Assembly: GCA_016946835.1 (NCBI GenBank)
Contig: JACVTC010000065.1
Span: 376,501 to 440,500, forward strand
Length of the DNA stretch: 64,000 nucleotides
Source of the DNA: Neocallimastix lanati (nom. inval.)
Lineage: Eukaryota; Neocallimastigomycota; Neocallimastigomycetes; Neocallimastigales; Neocallimastigaceae
Direction of reading: 5' to 3'
A program made the position numbers and the translations under genes. Positions 43,524-58,270 of this stretch are shown here, piece by piece. The notes beneath the pieces are model-generated. The model was not told the DNA's origin. It worked only from the letters and a program-made list of their open reading frames with translations, and made no database searches. The first letter of the stretch is position 1. The number at the start of each line of letters is the position of its first letter.

Positions 43524-44050
43524 ATAATTAATGTTGAGGATCATATTGTAAAAGGAGTATGAACATTAATAAATAGATAAATTAAATAACTAAATTACAC
43601 TAAATAAATTATTACTACACATTATAAATTTTATTTAAAGAACTATTATTAAAAATATTTATTATTTATCAACTATATAATTATTTTATTGTTAAAAATA
43701 ACTTTATTATTATTAATATTTATTTTAATAACAATATGGAAAACCTTTCAATTATTATTCCTATTTTATTATCAATACTATATCTCCTAATTCTTTCCTC
43801 AGAAAGGCCCCCATAAAAAATATGGATTATACATATTTTTATATTATTTAATTACATTATTAAATCCAATCATATAAATTAATTAATTACATAAATTAAT
43901 ATTTAAAGGTGTAAAATATAATTAATATAAAAATTATTATATAAAAAATAAGAAAATTATTAATAGTAAAGAATATAATAATATATTTTTATATAATAAA
44001 TTATTAAGAATTTATGTTAAAAATATCATTATTATTCTATTCTTTATCAT
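43524..44050 (-). repeat. R3 LTR, copy 2 (solo, inside a gypsy fossil)
   Basis: TGAGGATCATATTG.. to ..CTTTATCATTA, homologous to the two halves of 30066-31329 without R2. It lies between the protease and RT regions of the surrounding fossil. Confidence 0.65.
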
Positions 44051-44071
44051 TAAATTTAAGAAATATTATTA

Positions 44072-44145
44072 CTGGTATAGTAGTTAGTAACTAATACCAT
44101 GAATCAAATTACTTAGGGTTGGATTAATACTTAATATTATTTTAT
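44072..44145 (+). other. tRNA-like relic (A box and B box)
   Basis: TGGTATAGTAGTTA is followed 43 nt after its first base by GGGTTGGATTA. Same arrangement as at 34985. The cloverleaf is poor, so a functional tRNA is unlikely. Confidence 0.3.
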
Positions 44146-46279
44146 AATTTTATTCTAAAAGATCTAGAAGTTTCTTTATAGTTCAAGAAATTACTAGAAT
44201 TTCTTGATAATTCTTGTGTTTAATTAATTAAAATTTACTCTATTATATTCTTAATTCTATTGTTATCTATTTTTTCTAAATTTTTCGATTTTTAAGAGCT
44301 TTTTAGAAACTTTTATTTTTATTTTTTAATAACTTTAACTTTTGAAAAAAATATAAATATGAGTAAAATTCTTATTAAAAAATATTCTTTTCTTTGTGTT
44401 TTTTATTTTAATTTTTAGTTAATAAAACTTAATTTTTTAATAAAACTTTTTTTAATATTAATACTATATCAACTATTGCGGTTTATAGTATTATAATAAA
44501 TATAAATATTAAAATATTTAAAATAAAAAAAAAAATAATTTTTGTTTTTTGAGTGATATTATATTTATTATAATATTTTGTTATAGTGCTAGGGATACTT
44601 TTGATTTACAATTGGATTCATCCGTTATAACAATAAAAGAAGTACAAGGAGAAGTGTTTCTTAAATTTAAATTGTTATGAGAGGAAATGGAATTGTAACT
44701 TTTATTGTTAGTAGTATTATGGCGAGAATTATTTTCGATAACGGGAAAAGCGGAAAGGAAAGTTCTTCTGGAAATTCTGGAATATTATTGGATAAAGAGA
44801 CACATTAAATAAGACAGTGATTAGAAACAAAAGAAAAAGTATTCGTAGCAAAATCAATATGAGAGTTGTGTTTTCTAAGTCAATCGAGACATAAAATACA
44901 AGGATAAGCAGGTAAATCTGTAACATAAAATTGGGTTCTACAAAGATGATCCTTATAACAAAGATTAAGAAGTGGAGTTATACCGAAGATAGATTGACTC
45001 CCACCAATACCAATGATTTTTGGTAATTGACCATCGTCATGATAAGGTAAATTATGGTTATTACATTAATTAAAATCAATGAGATTGAGCTTAGAACTTG
45101 AATCAATAAGAATCTTTGGTGATAGTTCCAAAGATAATTTAAATTCTGTAGCAAACAGTTTTTGAGAGGAATTGTTTGAACTTGATGCCTTGGAAGAAAT
45201 AGATATCATGGAAATATTTTCTTTATTTTTTATTCTTCTTTGTACAATCTTTTAAACTGTGGTCTGGAGAGCCACAATAGACACAGAGATTTTCCCTTTT
45301 TCTTCTTTCCTTTACTTGTTTAAAAAGAGACTTATGAATGCTAAATTTTGACTCATTTCTTTTTTTGAGAATGAGCTTTATTAAATCTTTGATTCTAGTT
45401 ATTGAAACATCTTTGGTTTAAAATTTATCTTTGAACATATAAACGAGAATCAATTCTGGATACAATTATTTGCATGGCGAATAAAGTTCTTGGGCCAGGA
45501 AACATTTCGAGAATACGAGAGGCAATATTGTTATTTAAACCGGCCATAAAAGCGTCCATTTTTGCTTCTTCGTTCCATGTGGATACATCGGCATACTTGT
45601 TAAATTCTAATATGTATCCACTGACTCCTCCTATGCTTTTTTGTTTAATTCTTCTTAGCATTTGGTTAGCTACATAGGATTCGTCATTACTTCCATAAAA
45701 AGCCTTCAATCTTCCTACAAATGCTTCTTAGTTATGTAAACATAGGTCATTTTTCTCGATCAAGGTAGCTGCCCAATTCATTACTTTTCCATACAAGCAG
45801 GAGATTATATAAATTACTTTCTTTTCGTCTTCAAGGTATTGGTCTGGATAAAGAGCAAATATGAGATCAATTTTCGCTAGGAAACCTTTTAAGAATCTTC
45901 TGTCACCAGCAAAGCCATCTTTTAAGGTGGCATTTTCGAATATATTGTGTTCTTCCATAATAATTTGTAAATTGTACAGAAAATATATAAAAATAATATA
46001 AATGTAATGAAAAGTAATGAAAAGAAATTTGATTAACAAAATTATTATTTTTTGAAAAGTATTTAATTAAAATTGTTAAATAACAGAATTAATTTAGGTT
46101 GTTTGGGTTATTGAAACGAAAAAAAAAAAGAAATAATAAAAATTAAAAGGAAATTAAAAGAAAAAAAATGTTTTATTATATATATAATTCAAAAAATAAA
46201 AATAATGTATCAAAAATGGACTACAATAAAAATTTTAAAAATTTTAAAATAATTAATAATGATTCGCTAAATTTTAACA

Positions 46280-48319
46280 AAAATAAGAGTATACGAAACA
46301 ATAATGCATAAAGGAAAAAGAAAAGTTAAAAGTTTAAATAAAAATGCTAATGTAAATACATATGTAGAGGAAAATGTGGAAGGAATTAACGTAAATGACT
46401 GTAGAGCAGAAATACAAGAGAACAGTAATAAAAGAAAAAGGGAATGTTTAACAACAATTAACCAAATCAGAGAACCAAATTCATATATAAAAATTTTTAA
46501 AAGGAAAGACAAAGATAAATAGATAAATGTTATAGAAAACGAATTAAATAATATGAAAGAAAGGAAAGTATTCAAAAAGATTGAAAAGGTTCCTGAAGGA
46601 GCTAATATAATTGATTCCAGGTGGGTTTTCAAAATTAAAAGAGATAGTGAAGGAAAAATTGATAAATATATAAAGCAAGACAAATAGCAAGAGGCTATAC
46701 CCAGGAATATGGAGAAGATTATAAAGAAACTTTTTCACCAACACTAAAACAGGATTCATTAAGAATAATAATATCTATTGCTGCAGAAAATGATTTTAAC
46801 ATTCTCCAAATGGAATTAAAAGGAAGCTTATCTATATGCCGATTTGAAGGAAGTCATTTTTGTGAAGATACCTGAAGGAGATCCAAATTTTGGAAAAGGT
46901 TATTTTAAGTTACAAAAGGCGCTATATGGGATTAAAACAGGCTGCAAGAGAATGGAACAATAATATTAATACTACTTTAAAACATTTGGGATTCTATAAA
47001 TTAGTCAGTGAACCGTGTATTTATATAAAGAAAAAAGATAATAAACTTTTATTTGTTATAGGAGTATACGTAGATGATTTATTAATTACAGGTAAAGATG
47101 ATGAAATTAAAATTAATAAAATAGTAAGACTAATTAAAGAAAAATACTCTGTAACTGATATTGGTGAAGCAAATTTTATTAAAGGTATAAAAATAGAAAG
47201 GATTCCAAATGGTTACCTTTTACATCAAGAAAGATATTTGGAAGACATACTTGAAAAATTTGGACTAAAAGATTGTAAAGAAATAGGAACTACCGAACCA
47301 AGTTTATCTGATAAAGAAGATTATGAAAAATTATTTGATCCAACAACTTATAGGTCCGCAGTAGGAAGTTTAATATATCTGGCTATTTGTACAAGACCGG
47401 ATATTATGTTTTCTGTGAACAAAGTAGCTCAACATTGCAAAGAACGGTAAAGGATTGGAAAAACGTAATACAAATATTCAGATACTTAAAAGAAGCAAAA
47501 TATTACGGTATTTTATTTAATGGAGAAAAATGTCTAAAAATTTATGTCGATTCAGATTATGCTAATGATAAAGAAACGAGAAGGTCTACGACAGGCTTTA
47601 TCTATTTTGTGGGTTCAGGTCCAACTAGTTGGTATTTAAAGCTCCAAAAGTGTGTAGCTACCTCCATCGCAGAAGCCAAATATTATGGATTATGTGAATA
47701 TGCGAAACAAGCTTTATGGTATAGAAACATTTTAGGAGAAATAAAGGATCAAAGAGAATGTATAAAAATTTACATTGACAATCAAGCAGCAATATATAAC
47801 GCTGAAAATAATACAATAAACTCAATATCAAAACACATTGACATTAAATATCATAAAATCAGAGAATTAATAAGGGAAAGAAAAGTGGAACTTGAATACA
47901 TAGAATCAAAGAATAATAAAACAGATGGTCTGACAAAATTTTTAAATAAATATAAAATGCAAAATTTTCGAAATAGTTTATTATACAAAAATAAATAAAA
48001 ATTAATAATTAGGGGGAATGTGAAATAATAAATACATTTAATATTAAAAAATAAATAAATAATATGTAGTACAAATATCAATGTAAAATGTATTTATTTA
48101 GTAATTATTAATATTTTATTTTAAACCAAAAAAAAAAAAAAGATTCTTTTTTTTATTTTTTCGATTTTTAAGTTATATAAAAAATTTACATTGTTTAATG
48201 TAGATATATTATTTTAATATTTATTAATAAAAATATTATTTCATAAACCCAATTAATTGAGTTTTGTACGTTCGAGTGTTTGTTTTATTTTTCATTTATT
48301 AATAAATTAAATTTTAACA
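46280..48319 (+). mobile_element. Ty1/copia fossil: RT, RNase H and 3' LTR
   Basis: Plus strand: RT start near 46.53 kb (NELNNMKERKVFKKIEKVPEG), RT core with GVYVDDLLITG near 47.07 kb, and a well-kept RNase H at about 47.39-47.99 kb (YVDSDYANDKETRRSTTGFIY). A purine tract AGGGGGAA comes next, then a 301-bp LTR at 48019-48319 (TGTGAAAT...TTTTAACA). The 5' half is missing. One of the better-preserved copia pieces; a few breaks. Confidence 0.85.
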
Positions 48320-51130
48320 TTTAGTATCTAGTTTGTTATCATTAATTTTAATTTTTGATAATGCGTCCGCTATGTAATTTCTTTTTCCAGGTTCATATAG
48401 TATTTTTATTATTATACACCATCGAATGTGGCGTATACTATCAGATTCTTTAGTCTTAAATAATCCAATTAGTGGCTTATGATCTGTATATAGTAGTCTT
48501 TCAAATTTATTTCCTGATATATAATACTTGAATTCCTTAGCACAGTAGTAAACTGCGGTTCCTTCCAGGTCAGTTATGCTATAATTCATTTCTGCTTTAT
48601 TTAAAGTTCTACTAATAAAATAAATAGAGTATTCCTTTCAGTCTTTTTCGTCTTTTTGAAGTAGAATACCTCCTATTCCTAATTTTCTCTCGTTCGTTCT
48701 AAAGATAAATTGTTTGTTAAAATCAGGATAAGGTAGAGTCGGAGCAGAAATTAGTGCTTCTTTTAATTTTTTGAAACTATCTTGGTATGTATTTTCCCAT
48801 ATGTAAGGTACATTCTTTTGTAACAGTTTGTAGAGTGGCCGCAGCAATCATAGCAAAATTATTAATAAATTTTTTATAATAACCTACAGAACCCAAGAAA
48901 GATCTAAGTTCTGAGATATTTTCAGGTTTCAACCATTTAGCTACAGTATTTATTCTTGAATTTTATGGTTTTGAGGCCATTATTAGATACGACATGGCCG
49001 AGTAGTTCTACCTCCTCCTTGAAGAAGCAACATTTTTCAATGTTGATTTTAACTTCATATTTACGAAATATTTCAAAAACTTGTTTAAGGTGTACGAGAT
49101 GTTCTTCAAAAGAATTGGAAAATATGAGAATATCATCGAGAAAAACAAAAACACATTTACCTAATAAATCAAAAAGAATACGATTCATTTCTCTCTGAAA
49201 TGTGGCTGGAGCACCAGTTAGACCAAATGGCATAACTTTGTATAAGAAATTTCCATATTTGGTAGTAAAACTTGCAAGATCAATACTATCTTCCGCCATA
49301 CGTATTTGATGATACCCCGAAAATAAATCCAGAGTGGAGAATATTATAGCACCACCTAATGAACTAAAAATTTCATCAATATTTGGAAGAGAATAAGAGT
49401 CATGAACAGTCATTGAGTTTAATTTTCTGTAATCATTGCAAAGTTTCCATTTTCAACTCTTTTTCATAACAAGAACAATTGGTGAAGACCAAGAAGAATA
49501 AGAAGAAACAATGAAGTCTTTATTAATAAGCTTAACAAGTTCAGCTTTTAATGCATCCGATTTAAGTCTATTAAGTTTATAGAATCTTTTCTTAAAAGGA
49601 ACAGCATTTTTAAATAACTGGATATGATGTGGTTTTAGTTTATAAAAGTTGCTCAGACGAAGTGGCAACGATATCAATGAAATCCATTAAAAGTTTAGAG
49701 ACATTTAGTTTAAAAGGACCTTCGATTTTTGATTGAAAATCTTGAGACTGAATGTATTCAATAGATGAAAGATTTTCTTCTTGTGGCACATTTTAATAAT
49801 TTGTGGCTCATGTTCAATAATTTGCTTATTTCCCGTTTCCGTAGTAAAATTATTAGAATTAATATTAACATTATTATTATAATTTAAAGTATTAATTAAT
49901 TTACTAGGATTAATATATTTAACAAAACAAACTAATTAATTCTGCTTCCTGATTTTCTAATAAAGGTGTAATAATATCAAAAGAATCATACGAAGTAAAA
50001 CGGCATAATGTTTTTGCCATAGGATGAATAAATTAATTATCAACAATAGTTTTAAGACCAATTTACAAATCGAAATTATTAGTATTATGATTAATAACAC
50101 AAAAGTTAGCATAAAAAGAATAAGTATTAATAAGAACATTAAGACGAATAACTATGGCGTCAGTGACCGTATCATCACCTAAAGCTTCTCAAATACGACC
50201 ATGACAAATGCCTACAGTTTCGTATTGGCCAGGTAAAGAATTAAAATAATTAACTGAAATAAGATTTAAATTGCTACAGGAATCTATGAGCAATTTATTT
50301 TCAACATTATCGACAGAGGCTAGAACAATACCTAAGTCGTCTTCTTTAAAATTATTATTATTTTTAATTTTATCATGTTCATAATTATAAACGAAATTAT
50401 CATTTATATTCTTAGTACTAGAAATTTTTAATTTTTCTAATTTTAAATTTTTAATTAATTCAGATCGTGCTTTGGGATAAATATCTAATAGCTAAGCATA
50501 TGTAATATCACATTTAGTATTTGCTGAATCTTTAGACAAATTATAAGGTTCAATGGAAAATTTATTAGCTAATATTATATGTTTTTCTATCTTTTCAATT
50601 TTATTATTCTTATTAATAAAGTCATCACGGTCACGTGTATCAGGAGGATCTTTAATATTAAATTGGACTTTCTTTTTATTGGTCCCAACTTTTAATTCTT
50701 TTGGATTAATTAAATTTTTATTAAAATTATTAAGATCATTAGGGTTAGAATCTTAAATAGAATTTAAGTTATTTAACTTTTGATTAGAATTAGAATAATT
50801 ATTTAAAGTATCATTAAAATTTGTGAGATTATTAAATTTATTATTAAAATTTTATTATTAAAATCATTAGAATGATTAAAAGAATTTTTATTATTATTAG
50901 AATTAATAAACTTTCTTCATTAGTATTAATTTTTATAGAATTATTATTGGAAAATTTATTAGAATCATTAATTAAATTAGTATTAAAATTATAATTTAAT
51001 TTATTAGAATTATTATTATTTAAAATATTAGAATTTTTATTAGTATTAATAGAATTAAATTCAGAATTATTAAAATTTAATTATTAAAATAGGTATAGCC
51101 ATTAAATTTATTAAAACTAATACAGTAAAA
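48320..51130 (-). mobile_element. Ty3/gypsy fossil, the enzyme-bearing relative of E2
   Basis: Minus-strand order: Asn-rich region at about 50.4-51.1 kb, a conserved segment and protease at about 49.93-50.55 kb, RT at about 48.94-49.68 kb (FSTLDLFSGYHQIRM; FLDDILIFS), RNase H at 48.32-48.85 kb. The protease and its preceding segment (SANTKCDIT; LLIDSCSNLNLIS; RFTSYDSFDIITPLLENQ) match E2 almost domain for domain. E2 therefore appears to be a reduced derivative of this type. Integrase and LTRs are not seen. Broken, several breaks. Confidence 0.8.
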
Positions 51131-51149
51131 ATAATTCTCAAATCATCAG

Positions 51150-54090
51150 TTAAAGAAGATTTATAAAATTATGAATCCTTCCAATTTGATGATGCATATG
51201 TATACGATAAGAATGTAAACCAAGAAATGATTGAGAAGGATAATGATACAAAATAATAATTAATAATAGTATATCAGATGAAATTAAGAAAAATTTAGAT
51301 TTCATCTATAATAATTCATATAGTATATTTAAAACTATTGAACAAACTAATTCATTTTCTTCAAAACAAAGAATCCAGTATTTACAAAATGAATTAAATA
51401 AATTACTTTTTGATGAAAATAAATCATCTATTTCTATGCATATATCTTATATGAATAAAATATTTAATGAATTATCTATCTTAAATAAGGAAGTTCCGTC
51501 TAGAGATAAAATTAACTACCTATACAACCCTTTACCCCAGGAAATCGCAATTAGAACTAGGATATTAAGTTACGAAAGGAATTGGGACGAATGTAGTGAT
51601 GACAATAAAGACGATAAACCGATTAAAGGAATTAAAAGAATCAAAACCTTACAAAAACAATCAAGAATTTCAACCAGTCAATTTATATTCCAATCCCAAT
51701 GGACTTAATAACAAAAATAATAATAGAAATTACAAAAACAAGAAAAGCCTTCCAAGATGTTATATCTGCCACAAGTTATGGTATAAAGCTAATACAAGTA
51801 AATATAAGAATAAAAATAAAAACAAAAACAGAAATAAGAATATACATGAAAATAAAAAAATTATTCAAATAATGCTCAAGCAAATAATGTAAGAATAAAT
51901 GATTATGACTACCAAGATGCATTTATAAATAATGCATTAGATCAAGATTTTAATTATCAAGAAGATAACAACGTTGCTAATACTGCATCAATTAATAATA
52001 AGCCGAGGCGATATAAAAGAAAAAATATCTCCAAATATTAATTTGGAGTATTATATCTCCGATAGCAACGAACAAGAAAACAGACTAAACATAAATAATG
52101 ATAACATAATCATTCAATGGACCTTGGATTCTGGGGCTTCTTATAACATGACTCATAACAAAAACTGCCTTAGCAATATAAAAGAACATAAGGAAAAAGT
52201 ATATTTTGCAGATTGTAGTTTTGTTGAATCAAAATATATAGGTACATTTATAGGTTATATAAATAAAAACAAAGTTAAATTTTAAGATGTACTATATATT
52301 CCAGAATTCAAAAGTTTATTATCCATTGAAAATTTATGTAATTCAAATTATAAAATAATATTTTATAGGAAACAAAATAAAATCTTGTTACAATATATAA
52401 TAATAATGGAAATAGATTATGCACCGTATCTTCTAATAAATCAAAAACATATAAGATATAGTCTTTTAAAAATAAACTTAACTTTGAATCAAATAATATA
52501 TTATGTGATAGCTTAGACAATAAAAATAATACTATTAATGAAAATTATGACCTTTGGCATCGCCGTTTAGGTCACTTTAATAATATTAAAAACAAACTTA
52601 AAGACATTAAAATTAATGAAAAATGTAAAGTTTGTTCATGTTCTAAGCTTAAGAATTTCCCTTACCATCCTTCAAATAATAAAACTTCTGAAATATTTGA
52701 ACTTATACACAGGATACGGTATATAGCGCTGATACCTCTATTCATAGAAATAAATATTTCTTTACAATTCTTGATGATTATTCAAGATATGGATGGGTTT
52801 TCTTTATTAAAAATAAATCTGAAGTATTTAGTACCTTCATCAAATGGTAAAAAAGAATTAAGAATATTTTTAATAAAAATATTAAATATATTAAAACAGA
52901 CAACGGTACTGAGTATAAAAATATCAACTTCAATATTTTATGTGAGGATAATGGAATTATACATTTATATAGTATTTCTTATAATCCTCAACAAAACGGA
53001 AAAGCTGAAAGGTTTCAACAAACCTTAATATTCTCCGCTCGTGCTATGTTACAAGATGCATAACTTCACCATAAGTTTTGGGAGGATGCTGTTGATACAG
53101 CTAATTATTCATAATAGACTCCCTCATAAAGGTAATAATAAAAAAGTGCCCTTTGAGGTTTTATATAAGAAAAAGGTAGATTACTCCAAACTAAGAGTCT
53201 TTGGTTGTCAAGCCTTTTACTTTATTCCTAAACAATTTAGAGATAAGTTTGCAAACTCTACTTTTTCAGAAATTTTTCTATATATAAAATAAATAAAAAT
53301 AAAAATAATAAAATATATAATAATAAAAATAATGATAACACAAATAATAAAATTAATAATGAATTTTATAAAAATAATGAAATTAATAATTCAAATAATT
53401 TTAAAATTAAAAATAAAAGAAAAAAAAAAAAGAAATTAATTTAAATTTCAATTCAAATAATAAAAAATTAAGATTATTTAACATTAAAGATATTATTAAG
53501 AGTTTGTCAGTTGTAGAAGGCAAGCCAATCGAACCTACTAATATTAAAGATATTTATAATAAAAAAGATAAAAAGGAATGGTTGGATGCTGTCAATAGTG
53601 AGTTAAACAGCATGAAAGATCTTAAAGTTTTCACAGTTGTAAAAAATGTACCTGAAGGAAATAATATAGTAACACCTAAATAGATATTTAAATATAAATA
53701 TGGCGATGAAGGAAATATCACAAAAAGAAAGGCAAGACTAGTTGCTAGAGGGTTTACTCAACAAGAAGATGTTGAATATAAAGAAACATTCGCACCTACC
53801 CTCAGGCAAAATTCACTAAGGATTCTAACAGCTATTTATCAAATAGATATAAAAGCGGCATATCTAAACGCTAAATTAGAAGAAAACATATATATGTATG
53901 CACCAGAAGGCCATGAAATGTACAAGAAAAAAGTTCTTAAATTGAAAAAAGCATTATATGGCCTATGGCAATCAAGTCGTATGTGGAATTAAATTTTATT
54001 AGTTTTAATCACTGGAACTAATGTGGAAATATCAAAAATAAATAAATCACTTCAAAATAGATATAAATTGAATGATTTAAGACAAGCAGA
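51150..54090 (+). mobile_element. Ty1/copia fossil: gag, protease, integrase, RT
   Basis: Plus strand: gag at about 51.2-51.9 kb with a partial knuckle (CYICHKLWYKANTSK), protease near 52.1-52.3 kb (TLDSGASYNMTHN), and integrase from about 52.55 kb (LWHRRLGHFNNIKN..CKVC) to 53.29 kb. An Asn-rich linker follows, then RT from about 53.5 kb (NSELNSMKDLKVFTVVKNVPEG; RKARLVARGFTQQ) ending near 54.0 kb. The gene order protease-integrase-RT marks Ty1/copia. Broken, many breaks; RNase H and LTRs absent. Confidence 0.8.
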
Positions 54091-57000
54091 TTTCATCATT
54101 TATATTATTATATATTTTATATTATTTATTTTGTTTATATTATTTATATTTCTTTTATACATTTCTTAAATATTAAATTATACTTCTTATTTTAAATTAT
54201 TAAAGTTTATATAATTAATATAATAGTTTATATTATTTATATATTATTCATATTAAAATATTATTTATATATATATTATATTTATATATATATATTTATT
54301 TATAATAATTATATATTATTAATACTTTACAGTATAATTAATATTAATTCTTATTCTTGTTTTTTTGTTTTTCTTTAGTAGAAATAATATTGTAATTATA
54401 AAATAATAAAATATTAATAAAAATTATTAATAACTCAAATACACTTATTAAACCAGCTACAACATAAAGAATTTCACATTAAAAATTGGTGTGAAGTGTG
54501 AGGTTGTAGTTAAAATAGGTTTAAAATAGTGCATAGTTATTAAATAAGATTAATATTTTAATATTTTAGAATTTAGCATAGTATTGTTTTAGTTAGTTTC
54601 GGAGAAATTACGTATAATTATGTAAATATATTATTAGTTAATAATAGTAAATTTTTATATTTAAAATAAACATTTTTATTTCATAGAGATATAGCTAATA
54701 GGTAACAGTAATTAATACAATTAGTATAATGTTTTGGTAGTAATTAATAAGAAATAATAGTAGTTATAATAATTAATATTAGAAGTAAAAGAAAATCATT
54801 ATAATAACTAGAAATACTTATAATTACCAGTTATTGGTGGTGGAAATCGCAATGTTAAATCTTGGTATATTCTAATGAAAAACTGGCTAAATATGGAAAA
54901 AGTTGAAAATAATGAAGAAAGATTTGGGTTTATTTTAGCCGGAACTTTGGAAGAAGCCATTCAAGTAATTAGTAATAAAGCATTTCAAGAGGATAAATAT
55001 CTAACATTAGAAGAGTGTAGGGATATTTTGATAAATAAATATAGATAAAACGAAGATGAAAAGTTTAGAGCCCTGAAAACTGCTACCATGTACACAAATG
55101 AAAGTATAAGATTTCAAAGATAGATTTTAAATCCATATAGCCAACTATCAACTTAGAATAAAGACAAGTTATCTGTATATGATTACGAAAACTCTATTTG
55201 AAGTAGACGAGAGATATATGAGAAAGTCGGCTATGAAGAACCAACTACTATTGAAGATGTATGTGAAATTGCCGAAAAGGTGGAACGTATAAAAGCTGAA
55301 AGACGCTCTCTTCAAAAAAATAAAAGGAATAATAACTCACTTATGAATAGTACTAATTATGGGTATAGAATCAATTCTAATTTTAATCGATTGAAAAATA
55401 ACTATAATCCCTTCTTAACTAATAATTTACCAAATGGAAATAACAATTTACATAATGACATGAGAGGAAACGCTAATAATAATAAATTCAACAATAACAA
55501 TAGTAGCAATAATTTTTATAATTACAATAATTACAATAATATAATAACGCTACCTTAAATAAATTAAATACACAAAGTAATAGGAATAATATTAGATATC
55601 TTAATAATACTCAAAATAATAATAATAGTAATATTGATGATATAACAAAAAAAATGGAGAATTTGAATATTAAAATCTGTTATTGGTGCAACGAACCTGG
55701 TCATATTGTGAGATATTGCCCACTTCGCATATACCAACAAAATAACCAATATTATACAAAAAACTAGATTATGGAAGAAGGTTACTTCTAGTAATCAAAA
55801 TGCCAACTATAATTATCATATTAAACAAGACATTTCTAATGTCTGTGTAAACGATACTGATATTAACGATAATCATTATACTAATAGCATTACTAATGAT
55901 TATAAAGATAATTATAATAATACTCACAATAATGGAAATAATTATAATAATCATTGATTTAATAATAATAATAATTGTAATACAAATTATAATAATTATG
56001 AAAATAATAACTATTATGATAATAAAGGAGAAGATGAAAATAGTAACAAAAATCTTATAGCAACTGCATATATTAATCATTCTAACAACATTGACGATAT
56101 TATAGCCGATGCAAAAAGAGAAAGAAATGAAAAATATAATAATATATTGGCAAACGCTAATAAAAAGTTACGCAATATAACGATTAATTATAATAAAACT
56201 TTAGATAATAATTCACAAACTATTCCTCAAAATAAAATATTTAGTGATATAAATGTTATTAATAATCTTATTCAAAACAATAATTTAATTGATAATATTA
56301 CAAATAACAGACAAATCATTAATCTTACTGGAAGAATAAGTAAAAATGTCATTAACAATAATATTAAAAATGATAATAATAATGAAAATAAAAACGAAAA
56401 AGCTGAAAATAATAAAGCTCAACAAAGAAAAAGCGTTAAATATAAAATTAATAACAATGATTCAAGTAATAAAAATAATAAAACTAAAACAGTTAATAAT
56501 ATTAAAATTAATAATATGAATACTATGAAGAATGAAAATTTAATGGCAAAAAAAAAAAACAAAAAAATACCATAGAGATGATGAAAAACTACGAGAAATA
56601 TAATATTTGCAAAGATTTATTAAATACTCCAGCAAATATTACCATTGGACAACTACTTAACATTTCAAAAATTTCTAAAGACGAATTAATAAAAGGCATT
56701 AAGAACTCCAAACAATATAATGAAAATATTATTAATGTTATTAATTCTTCTATTGATAATAATTATGATAATAACGATAATAGTAGAACCAATATTAGTA
56801 ACAACGAAAATTATAGTGATACAAATTATAATGGTAAAATAGCTAATAATTTAAATAATAATAATTGTATTGTACAAGAACATGATGTTGCAGTTGTACG
56901 TGGATATATTAATAATTACCCTGCTTCCATTTTTATAGATGCCTGTAGCAATGCAAATTTAATATGGCGTAAATTTTTAAATAAATTTATTAAAAATTAT

Positions 57001-58270
57001 CAAATTATTGGCCACGATAAAAGTACAATTAAGCAAGCGATGATTAATGATATAAGTCGTGTTTATGATATTGTTCGCTTAGCCGTTAAACTGTGTTCTG
57101 TTGAATTTATTACTGATTTTAAAATTTCGGTTAAAGACGATCTTTTTTATGATGCGATTATTTCTCTTAAAACACAATCTGATAACAGGATTCTTATTGA
57201 CACAATTCATAAAGTTCTTGCATATATGAATATGGACAACAAATTAGTACCTATTAGTAATATAGAAAATATAAATACTTTCCGTTCTCAGTCATTATTA
57301 TGTGTTTCTCCTGAACCAAAAATTGATATTGTTGAGGCTACTTTATTTGTTAATACTAATGAATCTAATTCTAATATTAGTACTAAGGAAAAAGATAATG
57401 AAATTAATTCCATTATTGATCAAATAAAATTTAAAATAAAAAAGATTATAAAAAATTTTGTAAATTATTAAAAAAATTTGATGATATTATTGCCATATCT
57501 TCTAATGATTTGGAACCTTCTAATTTACTCCCTCATCATATTTTATTAGAAGAAAACACTACCCCAATTAAATAAAAGGCGTATAAAATTTCTCAGGTTC
57601 AATCTAAAGCTTTAAAGGACGAACTTCGTAAATTATTGGAGAAAAAGTTAATTGAACCTTCTCATTCTCCATGGGCTTCTCCTGTTGTTTTAGTTTTAAA
57701 GAAAAATGGTAAATGGCGTCTTTGTGTTGATTTTAGGAAGTTGAATGATATTACTATTAAAGATGCTTATGCACTTCCAAAAATTCGTGAAATTTTTGAT
57801 GCTTTGAAGGATGCAAAAATATTTTCTTCTTTAGATCTATTTAGTGGTTACCATCAAATTCCTATGTGGGCTGATGATATGGAAAAGACCTCTTTTACAA
57901 CGAAATTTGGTAACTATTATTTTAAAGTTATGCCTTTTGGTTTAACGCGCCTGCTACCTTCCAGCGTGAAATGAATAGAATCTTCTTTGATTTAATTAAT
58001 GATTGCGTTCAAATATACTTAGATGATATTATTATTTATTCTGATTGTTTTGAAAATCATTTAATTCATCTTTCCAAGTTTTTTAATATTTTGAGAAAAT
58101 ATAATTTAAAATTAAACATAGAAAAATGTCATTTCTGTCTAACGGAAATTGAAGCTTTATATCATAAAGTTACTACTGATGGTTTACTTCCTTTAGATAA
58201 GAAAACTCTTTCTATTATGAATATGGCCCCTCCTACTAATGTGTCTGAACTTCGTTATTTTCTAGGCATG
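54091..58270 (+). mobile_element. Ty3/gypsy fossil: LTR end, Gag, protease, RT
   Basis: The LTR ends ..ATTTCACA at 54478 (its start is not resolved in A/T sequence). Primer site TGGTGTGAAGTGTGAGG is at 54487-54503. Gag spans about 54.84-55.56 kb, zinc knuckle CYWCNEPGHIVRYC lies near 55.68 kb, and a long Asn-rich stretch follows. Next are the ICKDLLNTPANITIGQLL segment and protease at about 56.58-57.25 kb, then RT from 57.6 kb (FSSLDLFSGYHQIPM; YLDDIIIYS). It is cut by R2 at 58270. Same lineage as 48.3-51.1 kb and E2. Broken, several breaks. Confidence 0.8.
54487..54503 (+). other. Primer site of the 54.1-58.3 kb gypsy fossil
   Basis: TGGTGTGAAGTGTGAGG, eight bases after the LTR end. The implied tRNA 3' end is CCTCACACTTCA-CCA-like with an ACTTCAC acceptor strand. 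This differs from the tRNA-Ala sites elsewhere, and I cannot name the tRNA. Confidence 0.5.

Larger units (their letters stand above)
41460..46040 (-). mobile_element. Ty3/gypsy fossil, chromovirus-like RT, with an R3 LTR inserted
   Basis: Minus-strand order: Gag at about 45.43-45.98 kb (capsid text GDRRFLKGFLAKIDLIFALYP), zinc knuckle CVYCGSPDHSLKDC near 45.26 kb, and protease at about 44.85-45.12 kb. An R3 LTR follows, then RT at 42.5-43.1 kb (FSKLDLRSAYNLIRIKEGD; YIDDIM), RNase H at 42.1-42.4 kb and the integrase zinc-binding region at about 41.5-41.7 kb. The RT is close to that of E1, so this is an older relative of it, although E1 lacks the knuckle. Broken, many breaks; no LTR of its own is seen. 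Confidence 0.8.
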
